The notes beneath the pieces were generated by a model. It was given only the letters and a program-made list of their open reading frames with translations, was not told the origin of the DNA and ran no database searches. A stretch of 63,203 nt of DNA, taken from positions 1 through 63,203 of IMG/VR virus record IMGVR_UViG_3300043436_001856; one strand, given 5' to 3'. The position numbers were made by a program, and so were the translations under genes. This document shows, piece by piece, positions 23,264-31,325 of the stretch (positions within the stretch are counted from its first letter, which is position 1; every line of letters starts with the position of its first letter). The stretch comes from a virus.

Positions 23264-23659
23264 TTATAGGTTTATTTTGGCTTTTTCCCAACTTAAAATT
23301 GAACGAATTGCGTCTATTTGGTGAACTGAAGAAGCGTTTATTCTGTCAAATGCGTTTTTTAAACGTGACCATTCACGCGCCTTACTTTTAACCCACATAT
23401 TTACAGTTGACGTTGCCAATTTACCTTCCATAATTTCGTGGATTTTGTCGCCAATTTCCATATCAATAACGCATTCAATTTTATATTCTGCGGCGGTTCT
23501 ATATTCGCCTGATTGTGTCATTGCAACGTTTAACGTGTCCAATCGTTTAATCAAAGCGTCGTGGTAATCCGCCGAATCATTTTTAGGCAATGGCTTCTGT
23601 AAATAGTCCAACATTTTTTCCGCCTTATTCGTTAATTCTTCAATTATATATTCGCGCAT
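23264..23659 (-). CDS. Conserved early protein (131 aa)
   Basis: It begins MREYIIEELT and is helical throughout, with KNDSADYHDALIKRLD near residue 26 and VKSKAREWSRLKNAFDRI near residue 90. It shares one base with the ERF gene and is almost identical in unit B. Possibly a partner of the recombinase. No family recognised. Confidence 0.55.
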   Translation of the reverse strand: MREYIIEELTNKAEKMLDYLQKPLPKNDSADYHDALIKRLDTLNVAMTQSGEYRTAAEYKIECVIDMEIGDKIHEIMEGKLATSTVNMWVKSKAREWSRLKNAFDRINASSVHQIDAIRSILSWEKAKINL

Positions 23660-24207
23660 TATTTACTAATTTGGTTTGCTTGTAATACTTTAAATGCTTT
23701 ATTGTAATCGTCTTCTTTTGTAAACGATTCAATTTTAATTGCCATTTTATTCTTTTTTTCTTCTGTGTATGGCGTATTTTCCAATAAAGTCTGTAAATAT
23801 AAACGCTTGTCGTCGCCAACTTCGTCTTTGTGTTCGTTGGTTGCGTCTGCGTCTTTGGTATCGTCAATTGCAAACAATCCATTTAATGCGTATTTACGCG
23901 CATACGAAGAAGCTGACCCGGTTATTTGCGCGGCGTCCATTCCTTTCTTTACTTCTTCTTCACGCGCCCAACCGTGCGCACTAATTGAATTGTCTTCGTC
24001 TGTTAACAATGTCGCAGTTGCTTTGACATAAATTCTGTCGCCAACTTGCACAATTTCGTCGCTAATTATTAAACAGGTTTTTTCTTTTGCCAATATTGGC
24101 TTAACCGCTTCAATAATGTCTTCGGCGCTTCTGTACCTGTAATTGCCGAACTTGTTTAATTGACCCTTTGGCGCTTTTAATTCTGCCTGAATTTTGTAAA
24201 TGTTCAT
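23659..24207 (-). CDS. erf: ERF-family single-strand annealing recombinase
   Basis: This 182-residue protein begins MNIYKIQAEL. It has the family hallmarks: NKFGNYRYRSAEDI near residue 18, the REEEVKKGMDAAQITGSASSYARKYAL block near residues 82-108 (seen in parts: GMDAAQITGSAS, SYARKYAL), and IDDTKDADA near residue 113. It anneals complementary strands for phage recombination. It sits in an early operon with a nuclease and an SSB-tip protein, a standard trio. Confidence 0.9.
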   Translation of the reverse strand: MNIYKIQAELKAPKGQLNKFGNYRYRSAEDIIEAVKPILAKEKTCLIISDEIVQVGDRIYVKATATLLTDEDNSISAHGWAREEEVKKGMDAAQITGSASSYARKYALNGLFAIDDTKDADATNEHKDEVGDDKRLYLQTLLENTPYTEEKKNKMAIKIESFTKEDDYNKAFKVLQANQISK

Positions 24208-24224
24208 AGGTTTATTTTTGGTTT

Positions 24225-24473
24225 TTAAAATTCGTATTCTTCAAATTTTTCTGTCCAATCCGACATTGGTGTAAATGGTATCGGCGGGAACGGGTTTTTT
24301 GGTTGAACTAACATTTCAGGATAATGCTTCTTTTTGAAGTTCTTTAAATTTTCTTTTGCTGAACTTAACATTTCCATACGTTTACGCGCTTCGGCTGCAT
24401 TGCTAATATCAAACAACCATTGAAAATATCGCACGTTTTCCTGAAGTTTAAAAAGTTTCAATTCTAAATTCAT
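24225..24473 (-). CDS. Small early protein (82 aa)
   Basis: It begins MNLELKLFKL. A helical first half (EARKRMEMLSSAKENLKNF), a Pro-rich middle, then an acidic aromatic ending (EKFEEYEF). Four bases overlap with the upstream gene. Conserved in unit B. Unknown function. Confidence 0.55.
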   Translation of the reverse strand: MNLELKLFKLQENVRYFQWLFDISNAAEARKRMEMLSSAKENLKNFKKKHYPEMLVQPKNPFPPIPFTPMSDWTEKFEEYEF

Positions 24474-24679
24474 AATTGGTGTTTAATAAATACGTTTTCA
24501 ATTTCTTCTAAAGCTGAATGCGCAAGTTCTTCAATGCGTTCAATATTGTTTTCTTTTACGTAGTGTAAAATAAGATTCAAAGAACCGCGACTGAATCCCA
24601 ATGCACCGGCATAGTCTGCGGCGCGGCTTAATGGTTTGTGCATTAATTCACCGATTGTGGTTTGTGTTTCTGTATTCAT
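24470..24679 (-). CDS. First gene of the early operon, HTH-like (69 aa)
   Basis: It begins MNTETQTTIG. The segment LSRAADYAGALGFSRGSLNLILHYV could be a helix-turn-helix, and the rest is a helix (IERIEELAHSALEEIE). It is encoded just downstream of the early promoter, so a regulatory job is plausible. Highly conserved in unit B. The DNA-binding role is a guess. Confidence 0.5.
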   Translation of the reverse strand: MNTETQTTIGELMHKPLSRAADYAGALGFSRGSLNLILHYVKENNIERIEELAHSALEEIENVFIKHQL

Positions 24680-24696
24680 TTGGTTTGTTTAGACAA

Positions 24697-24728
24697 CAAA
24701 TATACAGGTTTTGCACAACACAAACAAA
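24697..24728 (-). promoter_or_regulatory. Bacteroidota-type early promoter
   Basis: On the minus strand TTTG (24728-24725), a 20-bp spacer and TATATTTG (24704-24697). A second TTTG at 24724-24721 gives a 16-bp spacer. The AAAACCTGT block next to the -7 box is shared with the promoter at 14.7 kb. Confidence 0.75.
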
Positions 24729-24736
24729 GCTATTTA

Positions 24737-24771
24737 GTGACGAACGGCAAAATAAAATGATAAACGGTAAA
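24737..24771. promoter_or_regulatory. Paired direct repeats upstream of the early promoter
   Basis: GTGACGAACGGCAAA (24737-24751) and GATAAACGGTAAA (24759-24771) repeat the same core 20 bp apart. The first core lies 45 bp from the -7 box, versus 64 bp at the other promoter, a difference of about two helical turns. Confidence 0.65.
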
Positions 24772-24772
24772 T

Positions 24773-25207
24773 CTAATTTATGTCTTTGTGAAAATATAAC
24801 ATTTCGTCCCCGCCGTATGCGTATTCAGGGAAATAAAACTTAAACCCGCAGGAAATTAAGTTATTTGCGGACGGGTAATTGTCCTTTGTAGTATATGTAA
24901 TTGCAACAAATGAATTTTCTTTTGCTGCTTTTAATCTTATTTTAATAAGCTTTTTATGTAATCCCAAACCCCTAAACCTTTTGTCAACCCACGCGCGGTT
25001 GAATATACAAATGCCCTGCGTATAAATAGAACCGCAATAAGCGACAATTGTTTTCTTTTTATCTAATATAACCCACCAATCCCGATTGTGTTTAAACTCG
25101 TTGCCGCAACCCTTAAAATTTGGGTTGGTACGGTCTAATTCCTGAAGCTGAATATAAGCGTCAAAGTTTAGAATTTTACCTTTACTATATATTTTTAAAA
25201 GCTTCAT
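24773..25207 (-). CDS. GNAT-family acetyltransferase
   Basis: This 144-residue protein begins MKLLKIYSKG. The acetyl-CoA-binding motif A is visible as KRFRGLGLHKKLIKIRLKAA near residues 84-103, with VAITYTTKDNYPSANNLISCGF forming the next strand and helix. The substrate is unknown. It ends the long morphogenesis operon, just before the early promoter repeats. Confidence 0.75.
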   Translation of the reverse strand: MKLLKIYSKGKILNFDAYIQLQELDRTNPNFKGCGNEFKHNRDWWVILDKKKTIVAYCGSIYTQGICIFNRAWVDKRFRGLGLHKKLIKIRLKAAKENSFVAITYTTKDNYPSANNLISCGFKFYFPEYAYGGDEMLYFHKDIN

Positions 25208-25395
25208 TATAACCCTTTTAATTCTGCTTCGTCAGGGCGTTCAATTTCCTTGAATTCAAGCCTATTGCCACCACGAATCTTTGCTAAATTTTTGCGAATA
25301 TCCTGTTCAATGGCATATAATTCCTGAAGTTTCTTTGTAAAAAATTCGTCTTGTTGGGACAATGTCCACTTATTGAATCCTTTTGGCATTCGCAT
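25207..25395 (-). CDS. Small charged protein (62 aa)
   Basis: It begins MRMPKGFNKW. One long helix (QQDEFFTKKLQELYAIEQDI) and a charged tail. It overlaps both neighbours. Nearly identical in unit B. Unknown function. Confidence 0.5.
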   Translation of the reverse strand: MRMPKGFNKWTLSQQDEFFTKKLQELYAIEQDIRKNLAKIRGGNRLEFKEIERPDEAELKGL

Positions 25396-25576
25396 CTGTT
25401 TTTAGTTTTATAAGTTTTTTTAAATAAATTGATAAGTCCAACGCTTCTTCGTAGGCGTGTTGTAACCAATCAATTTCCGTTAGGTCTGTTCTGTCCATTG
25501 TTGTACCGTATTCCTTAATTCCTTTGTCTTCACGTGCCAACAGGTCGTCAATAATTGTATATAGGATTTTGCTCAT
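25370..25576 (-). CDS. MazG-like small protein (68 aa)
   Basis: It begins MSKILYTIID. The pattern KEYGTTMDRTDLTEIDWLQ followed by HAYEEALDLSIYLKKLI resembles short phage proteins related to MazG-type nucleotide pyrophosphohydrolases, where the Glu-Glu-x-x-Asp helix binds magnesium. At 68 residues it holds only a minimal half. Nucleotide binding is a fair guess; activity is uncertain. Confidence 0.5.
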   Translation of the reverse strand: MSKILYTIIDDLLAREDKGIKEYGTTMDRTDLTEIDWLQHAYEEALDLSIYLKKLIKLKTDANAKRIQ

Positions 25577-26328
25577 TATTTGTCTGTTTTAGAATGAAAT
25601 TTATTGCAAACTTTACATTTGTATTGAATACGGGTTAAGCCGGTTGCGGTTACAACTGAATTATTTTTTATAAGGTCTTCAGAACCCGCGCCACATTCAG
25701 GACACGAACCCCTGTCCTGACCAAATACAACGCCATAATGCGTCTTTGGTGCAATATGATTGCCTAATAATTTGTAAACTTCTTCTAATAATGAAACGTC
25801 CTTTTTACAGTATTTAATCATTTTTTCCATTGCAACCTTGTCTTTGTTCAATAAAATATCCTTCCAAAGATTGAATTCGGTTTTAATTTTTCCGCCTAAA
25901 CCTAAAAATTCAGCAATGTAATTTAATCTGTTTGATTGAAAACGGAATTTTGAACGGGCAACCTTTAGCGTGTCAATTGTTTGATAATTTGGGAACATAT
26001 CAATCCCGTGAAACAAACAACGGGTTCTAATCCAAGCCAAATCAAATTTGTCGCCATTGTGACCAACCAATTCATTAGCAGTATTTGCAACCGCAATAAA
26101 CTGTTCCAACATTCTTTTATCATTCTGTTTGGCGTCCCATTGTAAAGCATAAACTTCTTTTTCGTCTTCCCATTTATAGCAAATGCAAATAATTGCACGT
26201 TCGCGAATAATGTTGTCTGTTGTAATATTCTTTTTGTAACCGGCTTCCCAAAATAATCCAATATTGGGTGAAGTTTCAATGTCAAAAAATAGTCTGCGGC
26301 GTTTTGTTTTTAGGTTTGTTTTTGTCAT
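25576..26328 (-). CDS. DEDD-type 3'-5' exonuclease with zinc ribbon
   Basis: This 250-residue protein begins MTKTNLKTKR. Exo I is FFDIETSPN (Asp16, Glu18), exo II is VGHNGDKFDLAWI near residue 95, and exo III is MIKYCKKDVSLLEEVY near residue 175, with the Tyr of the DEDDy type. The C-terminus carries two Cys pairs (CPECG, CKVC) forming a zinc ribbon. It may degrade or proofread DNA. Very similar in unit B except around the zinc ribbon. Confidence 0.85.
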   Translation of the reverse strand: MTKTNLKTKRRRLFFDIETSPNIGLFWEAGYKKNITTDNIIRERAIICICYKWEDEKEVYALQWDAKQNDKRMLEQFIAVANTANELVGHNGDKFDLAWIRTRCLFHGIDMFPNYQTIDTLKVARSKFRFQSNRLNYIAEFLGLGGKIKTEFNLWKDILLNKDKVAMEKMIKYCKKDVSLLEEVYKLLGNHIAPKTHYGVVFGQDRGSCPECGAGSEDLIKNNSVVTATGLTRIQYKCKVCNKFHSKTDK

Positions 26329-26335
26329 ATTAGGT

Positions 26336-26842
26336 TTAAATTAGAACGAATCCGTTTTTGTCAACTTTGTTTTGGGTGTGCAACAATTGCAGTTCTTTTA
26401 TTGACTTCCCAAATGTTTTTTGAAAGTGTGGCATATCAATAAACTTCCAATCTCCACCCCATTCGTAACCGTATCGTTTAAAAATATTGACAACTTCAAT
26501 CCAATCCGCTTTGCCGTCCTTGTCAAAATCTGTTTTTGTGTCCCAACTCGCAGTTTCAAAAGTTCCATTTTTATCTTTGTCAACTAACAAAACAATATCA
26601 ATTGCTAAACCGTAATTATGATACGATTGACCGCCTTTTGCATTTGTAACCTTTGCGCCCGGTTTTGTACGACCTTGCGCGTATAACCCGTCCTGTTCTG
26701 CAAATGTTCGTAATGTATAAGCAAAACGACAGGCTGCATAACCTGACAATGAAGAAACAATTTCGTCGTAAATTTCCAAAGCTTCGTCCCTTAATTTAGG
26801 GTGAAGTAATTTAATTCGTTCAAGTGTTTTTTCGTCCTTCAT
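26336..26842 (-). CDS. Endolysin, M15 peptidase with Ca-loop-like insert
   Basis: This 168-residue zinc peptidase of the VanY / L-alanyl-D-glutamate type begins MKDEKTLERI. Zinc ligands are His75 and Asp82 in SYHNYGLAID, and His139 in DMPHFQ. Between them are two Asp-rich loops, DKDKNGTFE (from residue 88) and DFDKDGKAD (from residue 105), resembling EF-hand calcium loops. The phage T5 endolysin of this family is known to be calcium-regulated. It cuts peptidoglycan peptides and lies next to holin-like and spanin-like genes. Confidence 0.85.
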   Translation of the reverse strand: MKDEKTLERIKLLHPKLRDEALEIYDEIVSSLSGYAACRFAYTLRTFAEQDGLYAQGRTKPGAKVTNAKGGQSYHNYGLAIDIVLLVDKDKNGTFETASWDTKTDFDKDGKADWIEVVNIFKRYGYEWGGDWKFIDMPHFQKTFGKSIKELQLLHTQNKVDKNGFVLI

Positions 26843-26844
26843 TT

Positions 26845-27033
26845 TTAATCCTTTTTAAATATTTTTTCCGCCATTGTATATCCAAATGCCGCACCCGCCA
26901 AAGCGCCAACTGTATAAACCAAAGCATCTGTTGGCGTATGTATCAATTTAGCACAAAGCGCAATCGTACATAAAAACCCACAAAGGCGTTTCATACTTAA
27001 ACGGTCGCTATCTTCTGTAAAAAATTGTTTCAT
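26845..27033 (-). CDS. Holin-like membrane protein (62 aa)
   Basis: It begins MKQFFTEDSD. It has two hydrophobic segments (MKRLCGFLCTIALCAKLI, ALVYTVGALAGAAFGYTM) and a basic tail. It sits immediately before the endolysin, a typical holin position. Unit B has a different membrane protein here, so the slot is functionally conserved but replaced. Confidence 0.6.
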   Translation of the reverse strand: MKQFFTEDSDRLSMKRLCGFLCTIALCAKLIHTPTDALVYTVGALAGAAFGYTMAEKIFKKD

Positions 27034-27034
27034 A

Positions 27035-27577
27035 TTAAAACTTTAAATAATATCCTAAAGAATATCCGTTTGTTGTTGCGTTTGCCGTTATAACGCCTTT
27101 TTTTGGCGTCTTAATTGCTATGCCAACACCAACACCCAATTGTCTGTTATCCTGTCGCATATCCCCTAAAAAGCCAAAGTAAACCGCAGTTCTGTCTTTA
27201 GGTTGTATCGTCTTTGTGACGTAAACTGTCTTTTCGCTTAATTTGGCGCTAAATCCACGTCCTAAAATTCTGTTTTGGCTTATTGTGTCCTGAACATATA
27301 CGACATTATTGGTATCAATGTTAATCGTATCTGAATACGCATAAACACGGCTATAATCGGATATTATTTTAACTGTGTCGTGTACGTAATTCTGTACGGA
27401 ATCGGTTTTAATAACATAAGAATAAATATCATTACCCTTTTTGTACTTCGTAAAAGTTTTCTGTTGGTAAACTGTATCGTGTATAAAAGTTACCGAACCT
27501 TTATTATAAACAGGTTTTGTAAATAAAAATAGAATAACCACAACCAATAAAATTGCAATTACTATATTTTTAGTCAT
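27035..27577 (-). CDS. Spanin-like envelope-spanning protein (180 aa)
   Basis: It begins MTKNIVIAIL with one N-terminal membrane helix (residues 4-20), then a periplasmic part with repeated DTVY/DTIN units. About 50 C-terminal residues form alternating beta strands ending GYSLGYYLKF. A terminal Phe after alternating hydrophobic residues is the outer-membrane assembly signal of beta-barrel proteins. The design would link inner and outer membranes, as spanins do, but no known spanin class has this topology to my knowledge. Confidence 0.6.
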   Translation of the reverse strand: MTKNIVIAILLVVVILFLFTKPVYNKGSVTFIHDTVYQQKTFTKYKKGNDIYSYVIKTDSVQNYVHDTVKIISDYSRVYAYSDTINIDTNNVVYVQDTISQNRILGRGFSAKLSEKTVYVTKTIQPKDRTAVYFGFLGDMRQDNRQLGVGVGIAIKTPKKGVITANATTNGYSLGYYLKF

Positions 27578-27749
27578 TTTTTACCTTTTTAGTTGCGTTG
27601 TAATAATAGCGTATCGCCATAATACCCGAAACAATAGCGACCAAACCCGCTAACAATGTGACAACAGGTTGTATTGTTGTAACGCTTACAATTGCACCAA
27701 TTGTGCTAACTAATACATTCAAATCCGCTTGGTCGCTATGTTGTGCCAT
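27570..27749 (-). CDS. Holin-like two-pass membrane protein (59 aa)
   Basis: It begins MAQHSDQADL. Hydrophobic residues 12-50 split into two segments (VLVSTIGAIVSVTTI and VVTLLAGLVAIVSGIMAI), followed by YYYNATKKVKND. The stop overlaps the spanin-like start by 8 bases. Size, topology and context make it the better holin candidate of the two membrane proteins. It is nearly identical in unit B, unlike the other one. Confidence 0.65.
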   Translation of the reverse strand: MAQHSDQADLNVLVSTIGAIVSVTTIQPVVTLLAGLVAIVSGIMAIRYYYNATKKVKND

Positions 27750-27752
27750 ATT

Positions 27753-28148
27753 TTAAAGTTCTTCTTCTGTTATAAATTCAATGCCTGTTAACCAATCCTT
27801 TAGAAAAGTAAATTCTTCTAAACCTGCGGGATTAACAACAGGAATTTTTGTAAATTCAAATTCTTTTTGTCCCAATTCTTTTAATTGAACCATAAGTTTT
27901 TTTAAACCTTCTTTACTAAACTTGTATTCCCCCTTTTCGTCTAATAATAAAACACCTTTTTCGTCTGTTGAAGCATTATCAATACGCAATTCTTCAGCTT
28001 GTTTATTATATTCTTCGTGATTCTTTTTTACTTTTTCGTAAATTTTAGCTAACTTTTTGCCAATCTTTGTTTCTTTGTCTTTAATTGTTGAAACTTTAAT
28101 TGCCGTGTTTAAATTTCCAATAAGTTCATTTAGTTTTTCGTAAGTCAT
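27753..28148 (-). CDS. Conserved acidic protein (131 aa)
   Basis: It begins MTYEKLNELI. The N-terminal half is a coiled-coil-like charged helix. The C-terminal half (KFSKEGLKKLM, then FLKDWLTGIEFITEEEL) is well conserved in unit B. It lies between fibre and lysis genes in phages of this kind. Function unknown. Confidence 0.55.
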   Translation of the reverse strand: MTYEKLNELIGNLNTAIKVSTIKDKETKIGKKLAKIYEKVKKNHEEYNKQAEELRIDNASTDEKGVLLLDEKGEYKFSKEGLKKLMVQLKELGQKEFEFTKIPVVNPAGLEEFTFLKDWLTGIEFITEEEL

Positions 28149-28153
28149 AAATT

Positions 28154-28561
28154 TTATTTAATTATTAATAATATTAGTAAAATTAATACTTTTATCAATG
28201 CCGAAGCATATTCAGGCTTTATTTTTATAAATTCTGCAATCTTACGAATAAATAAGTCTGTTTGCGCCGTTTGACCAACATAAAATGCCGGTCTTTTTAA
28301 AACAATAACATTGCAAAGAATATCAAAGCCAAACCAAAATGCAGTCGCAAAAAATACCATTGAAAAGAACCCATAAAGCGACCATACCAAAACATAAACT
28401 GACAAATGGTTTATACCCTTCCAAATATGCCATTTTTTATTGTGTTCGTATGCATTATGCGAATCGATTGCGTAAAGGTCGCGTTCTAAAAATTGGTGCT
28501 TTTGATATAAGACCCAACTAATTAAGTGAACTAAAAATACTATTGTTAAAAATATTGTCAT
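28154..28561 (-). CDS. Multi-pass membrane protein (135 aa)
   Basis: It begins MTIFLTIVFL and has about four hydrophobic segments (residues 2-20, 50-66, 66-85, and 122-134, LIKVLILLILLIIK). A charged loop at residues 25-45 differs in unit B while the rest is nearly identical. Conserved between fibre and lysis genes. Superinfection exclusion or a lysis accessory are possible roles; neither is shown. Confidence 0.55.
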   Translation of the reverse strand: MTIFLTIVFLVHLISWVLYQKHQFLERDLYAIDSHNAYEHNKKWHIWKGINHLSVYVLVWSLYGFFSMVFFATAFWFGFDILCNVIVLKRPAFYVGQTAQTDLFIRKIAEFIKIKPEYASALIKVLILLILLIIK

Positions 28562-30876
28562 TATTTAGCTTTTAAAATGTTTATTTCAGCTTTTAATTCT
28601 TGAATTGCTTTTGCTAAAATTGGCGTTAACAAAGAATAATCAACACCTTGCGATTTTATATTACCTTCTTCGTCAATATCGTCTTTTTCACCAACAACTG
28701 CGTAAGGTATTACTTCTTTTAATTCGTGAGCAAGTACACCATACATTCTTGAATTATTTAATTTCCAAGAAAAGTCATATAATTTAATATCTGATAATAA
28801 TTTTAAAGCATCAAAATCTTTTAAATCTTCTTTTAATCTATAATCTGAAGAAGTATTAAATTGTGCATTTGTTGTGTTACTTGAAATTGAACCAATAACA
28901 TTACCACCATTTCCAAGAATAACGTGACTTAACCCTGAACCGCTTCCCCTATTCATATAATATATTCCATTAATACCTATTGACGTTGCATTTGCATTAA
29001 CTGTTGCAACAGACGTTTGGTTTAAGAATATATTACCATAATTTATTTGGTTGCCGTCACTTGTTATCTTCATTCTATCTACAAAAGTAGCATTAGAATT
29101 AGCACTTCCACTTTCAGCACTTTGAAATGTAAATTCCTTGTTTACAATTTCTAATTTAGCAGCAAGTCCTGTTGAAATATATTTCCAATTCGTTCCATCA
29201 TAAAATGCATTATTGTTTATGTATAATTCAGGATTACCTGTTCTTACATATAATGATGCATTTTTAAATTGATAACCGGTATAACTTGCACCAACCCCCC
29301 AAGCGGAAGGAATAACACCAAAACCCATATTACCATTACCTTCTATTGTTAAAGCAACCGTGCCACCACCAATACCAAATTTCATATTAGTTTCTGAACG
29401 AATGCCTAAACCTAAACCGCCGCCTGTCATTAATCCATTTTGCGTTCCAATATATCCTACAACAGTAGAATTATTGTAAATTAAAGGAATATTTATGGTT
29501 GTTGCGTTAGATGTTTTAAATGTTACAGATTCAGCAGTTGTACCACTAAATGTTGCAGCACCATTACCCGCTAAAGAAAATGCAGGTGTTGTAAATGTTG
29601 AACCCCCTGAAGTTGTTGAAGGTGTAATATTAAATCCACTTCCGATATATGCAGTATCAATTTGCCAATTTGTTCCACCTGACCAACCTAATAATTGTAA
29701 TGCAGCACCTGCATTTCCTGATGCAATACCTAATTTTAATAATCCATTTGTGGTAACCTGTGAACCCGTACCCATAAAAATAGTACTACTAAATACTGCA
29801 CTTGTTCCATTTAAATTTGAACTAAAACTTTTTACACCACCAATTGATTGTGTTGTTGTTAAATCAACAAAATTTTGCGTTATTGACCCTGTTCCGCCAT
29901 TTGAAATTGACAAAGCATTTGTAAGCGTTAAACTTTTTATTGTCGTAACGCCTGTTGAACGAACAATTGACAAAGGTGTTTCAATTAATGAACCTGCGTC
30001 TGTATATGTACGAATAAACAAATCCGCACCTACATTTGAACCTGATTCTGTTCCACTTACTTCTAAATTTATTCTATTACTATTGTCTGAACGGAAACTA
30101 ATTGATTTTGCAACAGAAACGTTTGCGTCTAAATTAGCAATTAAAGCATTTGCGCCGCCGTCAATATGTATTTTTGTTGTTGGGTTTGCGATACCAATAC
30201 CAAATTCACCTGTTTGTAAAACTGAAACTAATTCGCTTGTTGTTGCTTCATTATAAATTCTAAATCTATGGTCAGACTGAACATTGCCAATTGACCATTT
30301 GTTAGTTCCCGCACTTGCAAAACCTAAAAAAGCGTTGTTTGTTGAAGTTCCGTTTAAACGTCCAATAATGCCTGAACCAAAAACGTCCAATGCAGTTGTT
30401 GGCGCATTTGTGTTAATACCCAATCTGTTATTAGTATCGTCAAAAAACAAGTTTGCATTGTCCTGACTTAATGCACCCGAAGCACCTATAAAAGGTACTG
30501 AACCCGTCGTTAATGCCGTTGTAATTGTCAAAGTTGCAACAGAACCAACCAAACTAATATTACCGTCAAACCCGTTTGCGTCACTAAATACCAATGAATT
30601 GATAATGTTTGGCGATAATTCAACGTAAGAAGTCAAACCTGTGTCCCAACGGTATAAAACGTTTGTATCTAAAGCAATGTAAATTGTGTCAGCAACACCA
30701 ACCAAAGGAAATGCCGCAACGTTTGCGTATTCTTCAACTGTACCTGTAAATAAAGACGCCATTTGTGAAAGCGTAATTTTTTTACTTATACCTGTTGACG
30801 GGTCGCCAATAATTGTCAAGTCAGACAAAGACGGCGTTAATTCGGTCGCTAATTGATTAATTTTCTTTGATTCCAT
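28561..30876 (-). CDS. Tail fibre with S74 intramolecular chaperone
   Basis: This 771-residue protein begins MESKKINQLA. Residues 1 to about 340 are shared with unit B and probably attach to the tail. The middle is Ser/Thr/Gly-rich repeat structure with GGTG motifs. The C-terminal 100 residues are an S74 self-cleaving chaperone: SDYRLKED near residue 677 supplies the Ser/Lys pair, then KLYDFSWK and GVLAHELKEVIPYAV. It recognises the host. The part after residue 340 is unlike that of unit B. Confidence 0.85.
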   Translation of the reverse strand: MESKKINQLATELTPSLSDLTIIGDPSTGISKKITLSQMASLFTGTVEEYANVAAFPLVGVADTIYIALDTNVLYRWDTGLTSYVELSPNIINSLVFSDANGFDGNISLVGSVATLTITTALTTGSVPFIGASGALSQDNANLFFDDTNNRLGINTNAPTTALDVFGSGIIGRLNGTSTNNAFLGFASAGTNKWSIGNVQSDHRFRIYNEATTSELVSVLQTGEFGIGIANPTTKIHIDGGANALIANLDANVSVAKSISFRSDNSNRINLEVSGTESGSNVGADLFIRTYTDAGSLIETPLSIVRSTGVTTIKSLTLTNALSISNGGTGSITQNFVDLTTTQSIGGVKSFSSNLNGTSAVFSSTIFMGTGSQVTTNGLLKLGIASGNAGAALQLLGWSGGTNWQIDTAYIGSGFNITPSTTSGGSTFTTPAFSLAGNGAATFSGTTAESVTFKTSNATTINIPLIYNNSTVVGYIGTQNGLMTGGGLGLGIRSETNMKFGIGGGTVALTIEGNGNMGFGVIPSAWGVGASYTGYQFKNASLYVRTGNPELYINNNAFYDGTNWKYISTGLAAKLEIVNKEFTFQSAESGSANSNATFVDRMKITSDGNQINYGNIFLNQTSVATVNANATSIGINGIYYMNRGSGSGLSHVILGNGGNVIGSISSNTTNAQFNTSSDYRLKEDLKDFDALKLLSDIKLYDFSWKLNNSRMYGVLAHELKEVIPYAVVGEKDDIDEEGNIKSQGVDYSLLTPILAKAIQELKAEINILKAK

Positions 30877-31325
30877 TAATAAGTATAATTTGAAGGTACT
30901 TCACACCTGTTGTTAATAAATGGCACGGTCAAAATTGCGTCTAATTTTACACCTGCTAATAAATCCGGGTCGCTTTCTGTATAAAATGTCACAGGTAAAT
31001 TTTGGTTCAATGTCCAATTCACAATTGAATAATCTGTTGGAAAACGCAACTGCGCAACAATGTCACCGGCAACCTGTGTCATATCTGATAAAACTTCAGT
31101 TTCGTTTGTTTCTTCCATTAACATTCTGTCCATAAAATAAAGACTGAACGAATAACTAATTTCCTTTGCTGCAACGTTCGCACCTGTTAAGGTCATAAAC
31201 ATTGCAGGATAAGTTACTTCGCCGTTACTTAAACGTTCCCAAACGTCACCGAAATAAACAAAATTAATTTGTTCGTGGGCGTTTCCTATCGTTGTCAGTT
31301 CTTTGACTATTTGGTTTAATGTCAT
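30876..31325 (-). CDS. Tail terminator-like protein (149 aa)
   Basis: It begins MTLNQIVKEL. Its size and pattern (helix, then VYFGDVWERLSNGEVTYPAMF, then beta strands with YSFSLYFMDRM) fit small tail terminator or tail completion proteins that cap the tail tube. It is encoded between the connector and fibre genes and overlaps the fibre start by one base. The first 62 bases also code for the end of the small basic protein in another frame. Confidence 0.55.
   Translation of the reverse strand: MTLNQIVKELTTIGNAHEQINFVYFGDVWERLSNGEVTYPAMFMTLTGANVAAKEISYSFSLYFMDRMLMEETNETEVLSDMTQVAGDIVAQLRFPTDYSIVNWTLNQNLPVTFYTESDPDLLAGVKLDAILTVPFINNRCEVPSNYTY

Noticed and set aside
29495-30256. Long open frame of 253 codons on the plus strand
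   Set aside because: It is antisense to the tail fibre gene, its composition is that of a mirrored Ser/Thr/Ala-rich protein, and the equivalent frame in unit B is broken.
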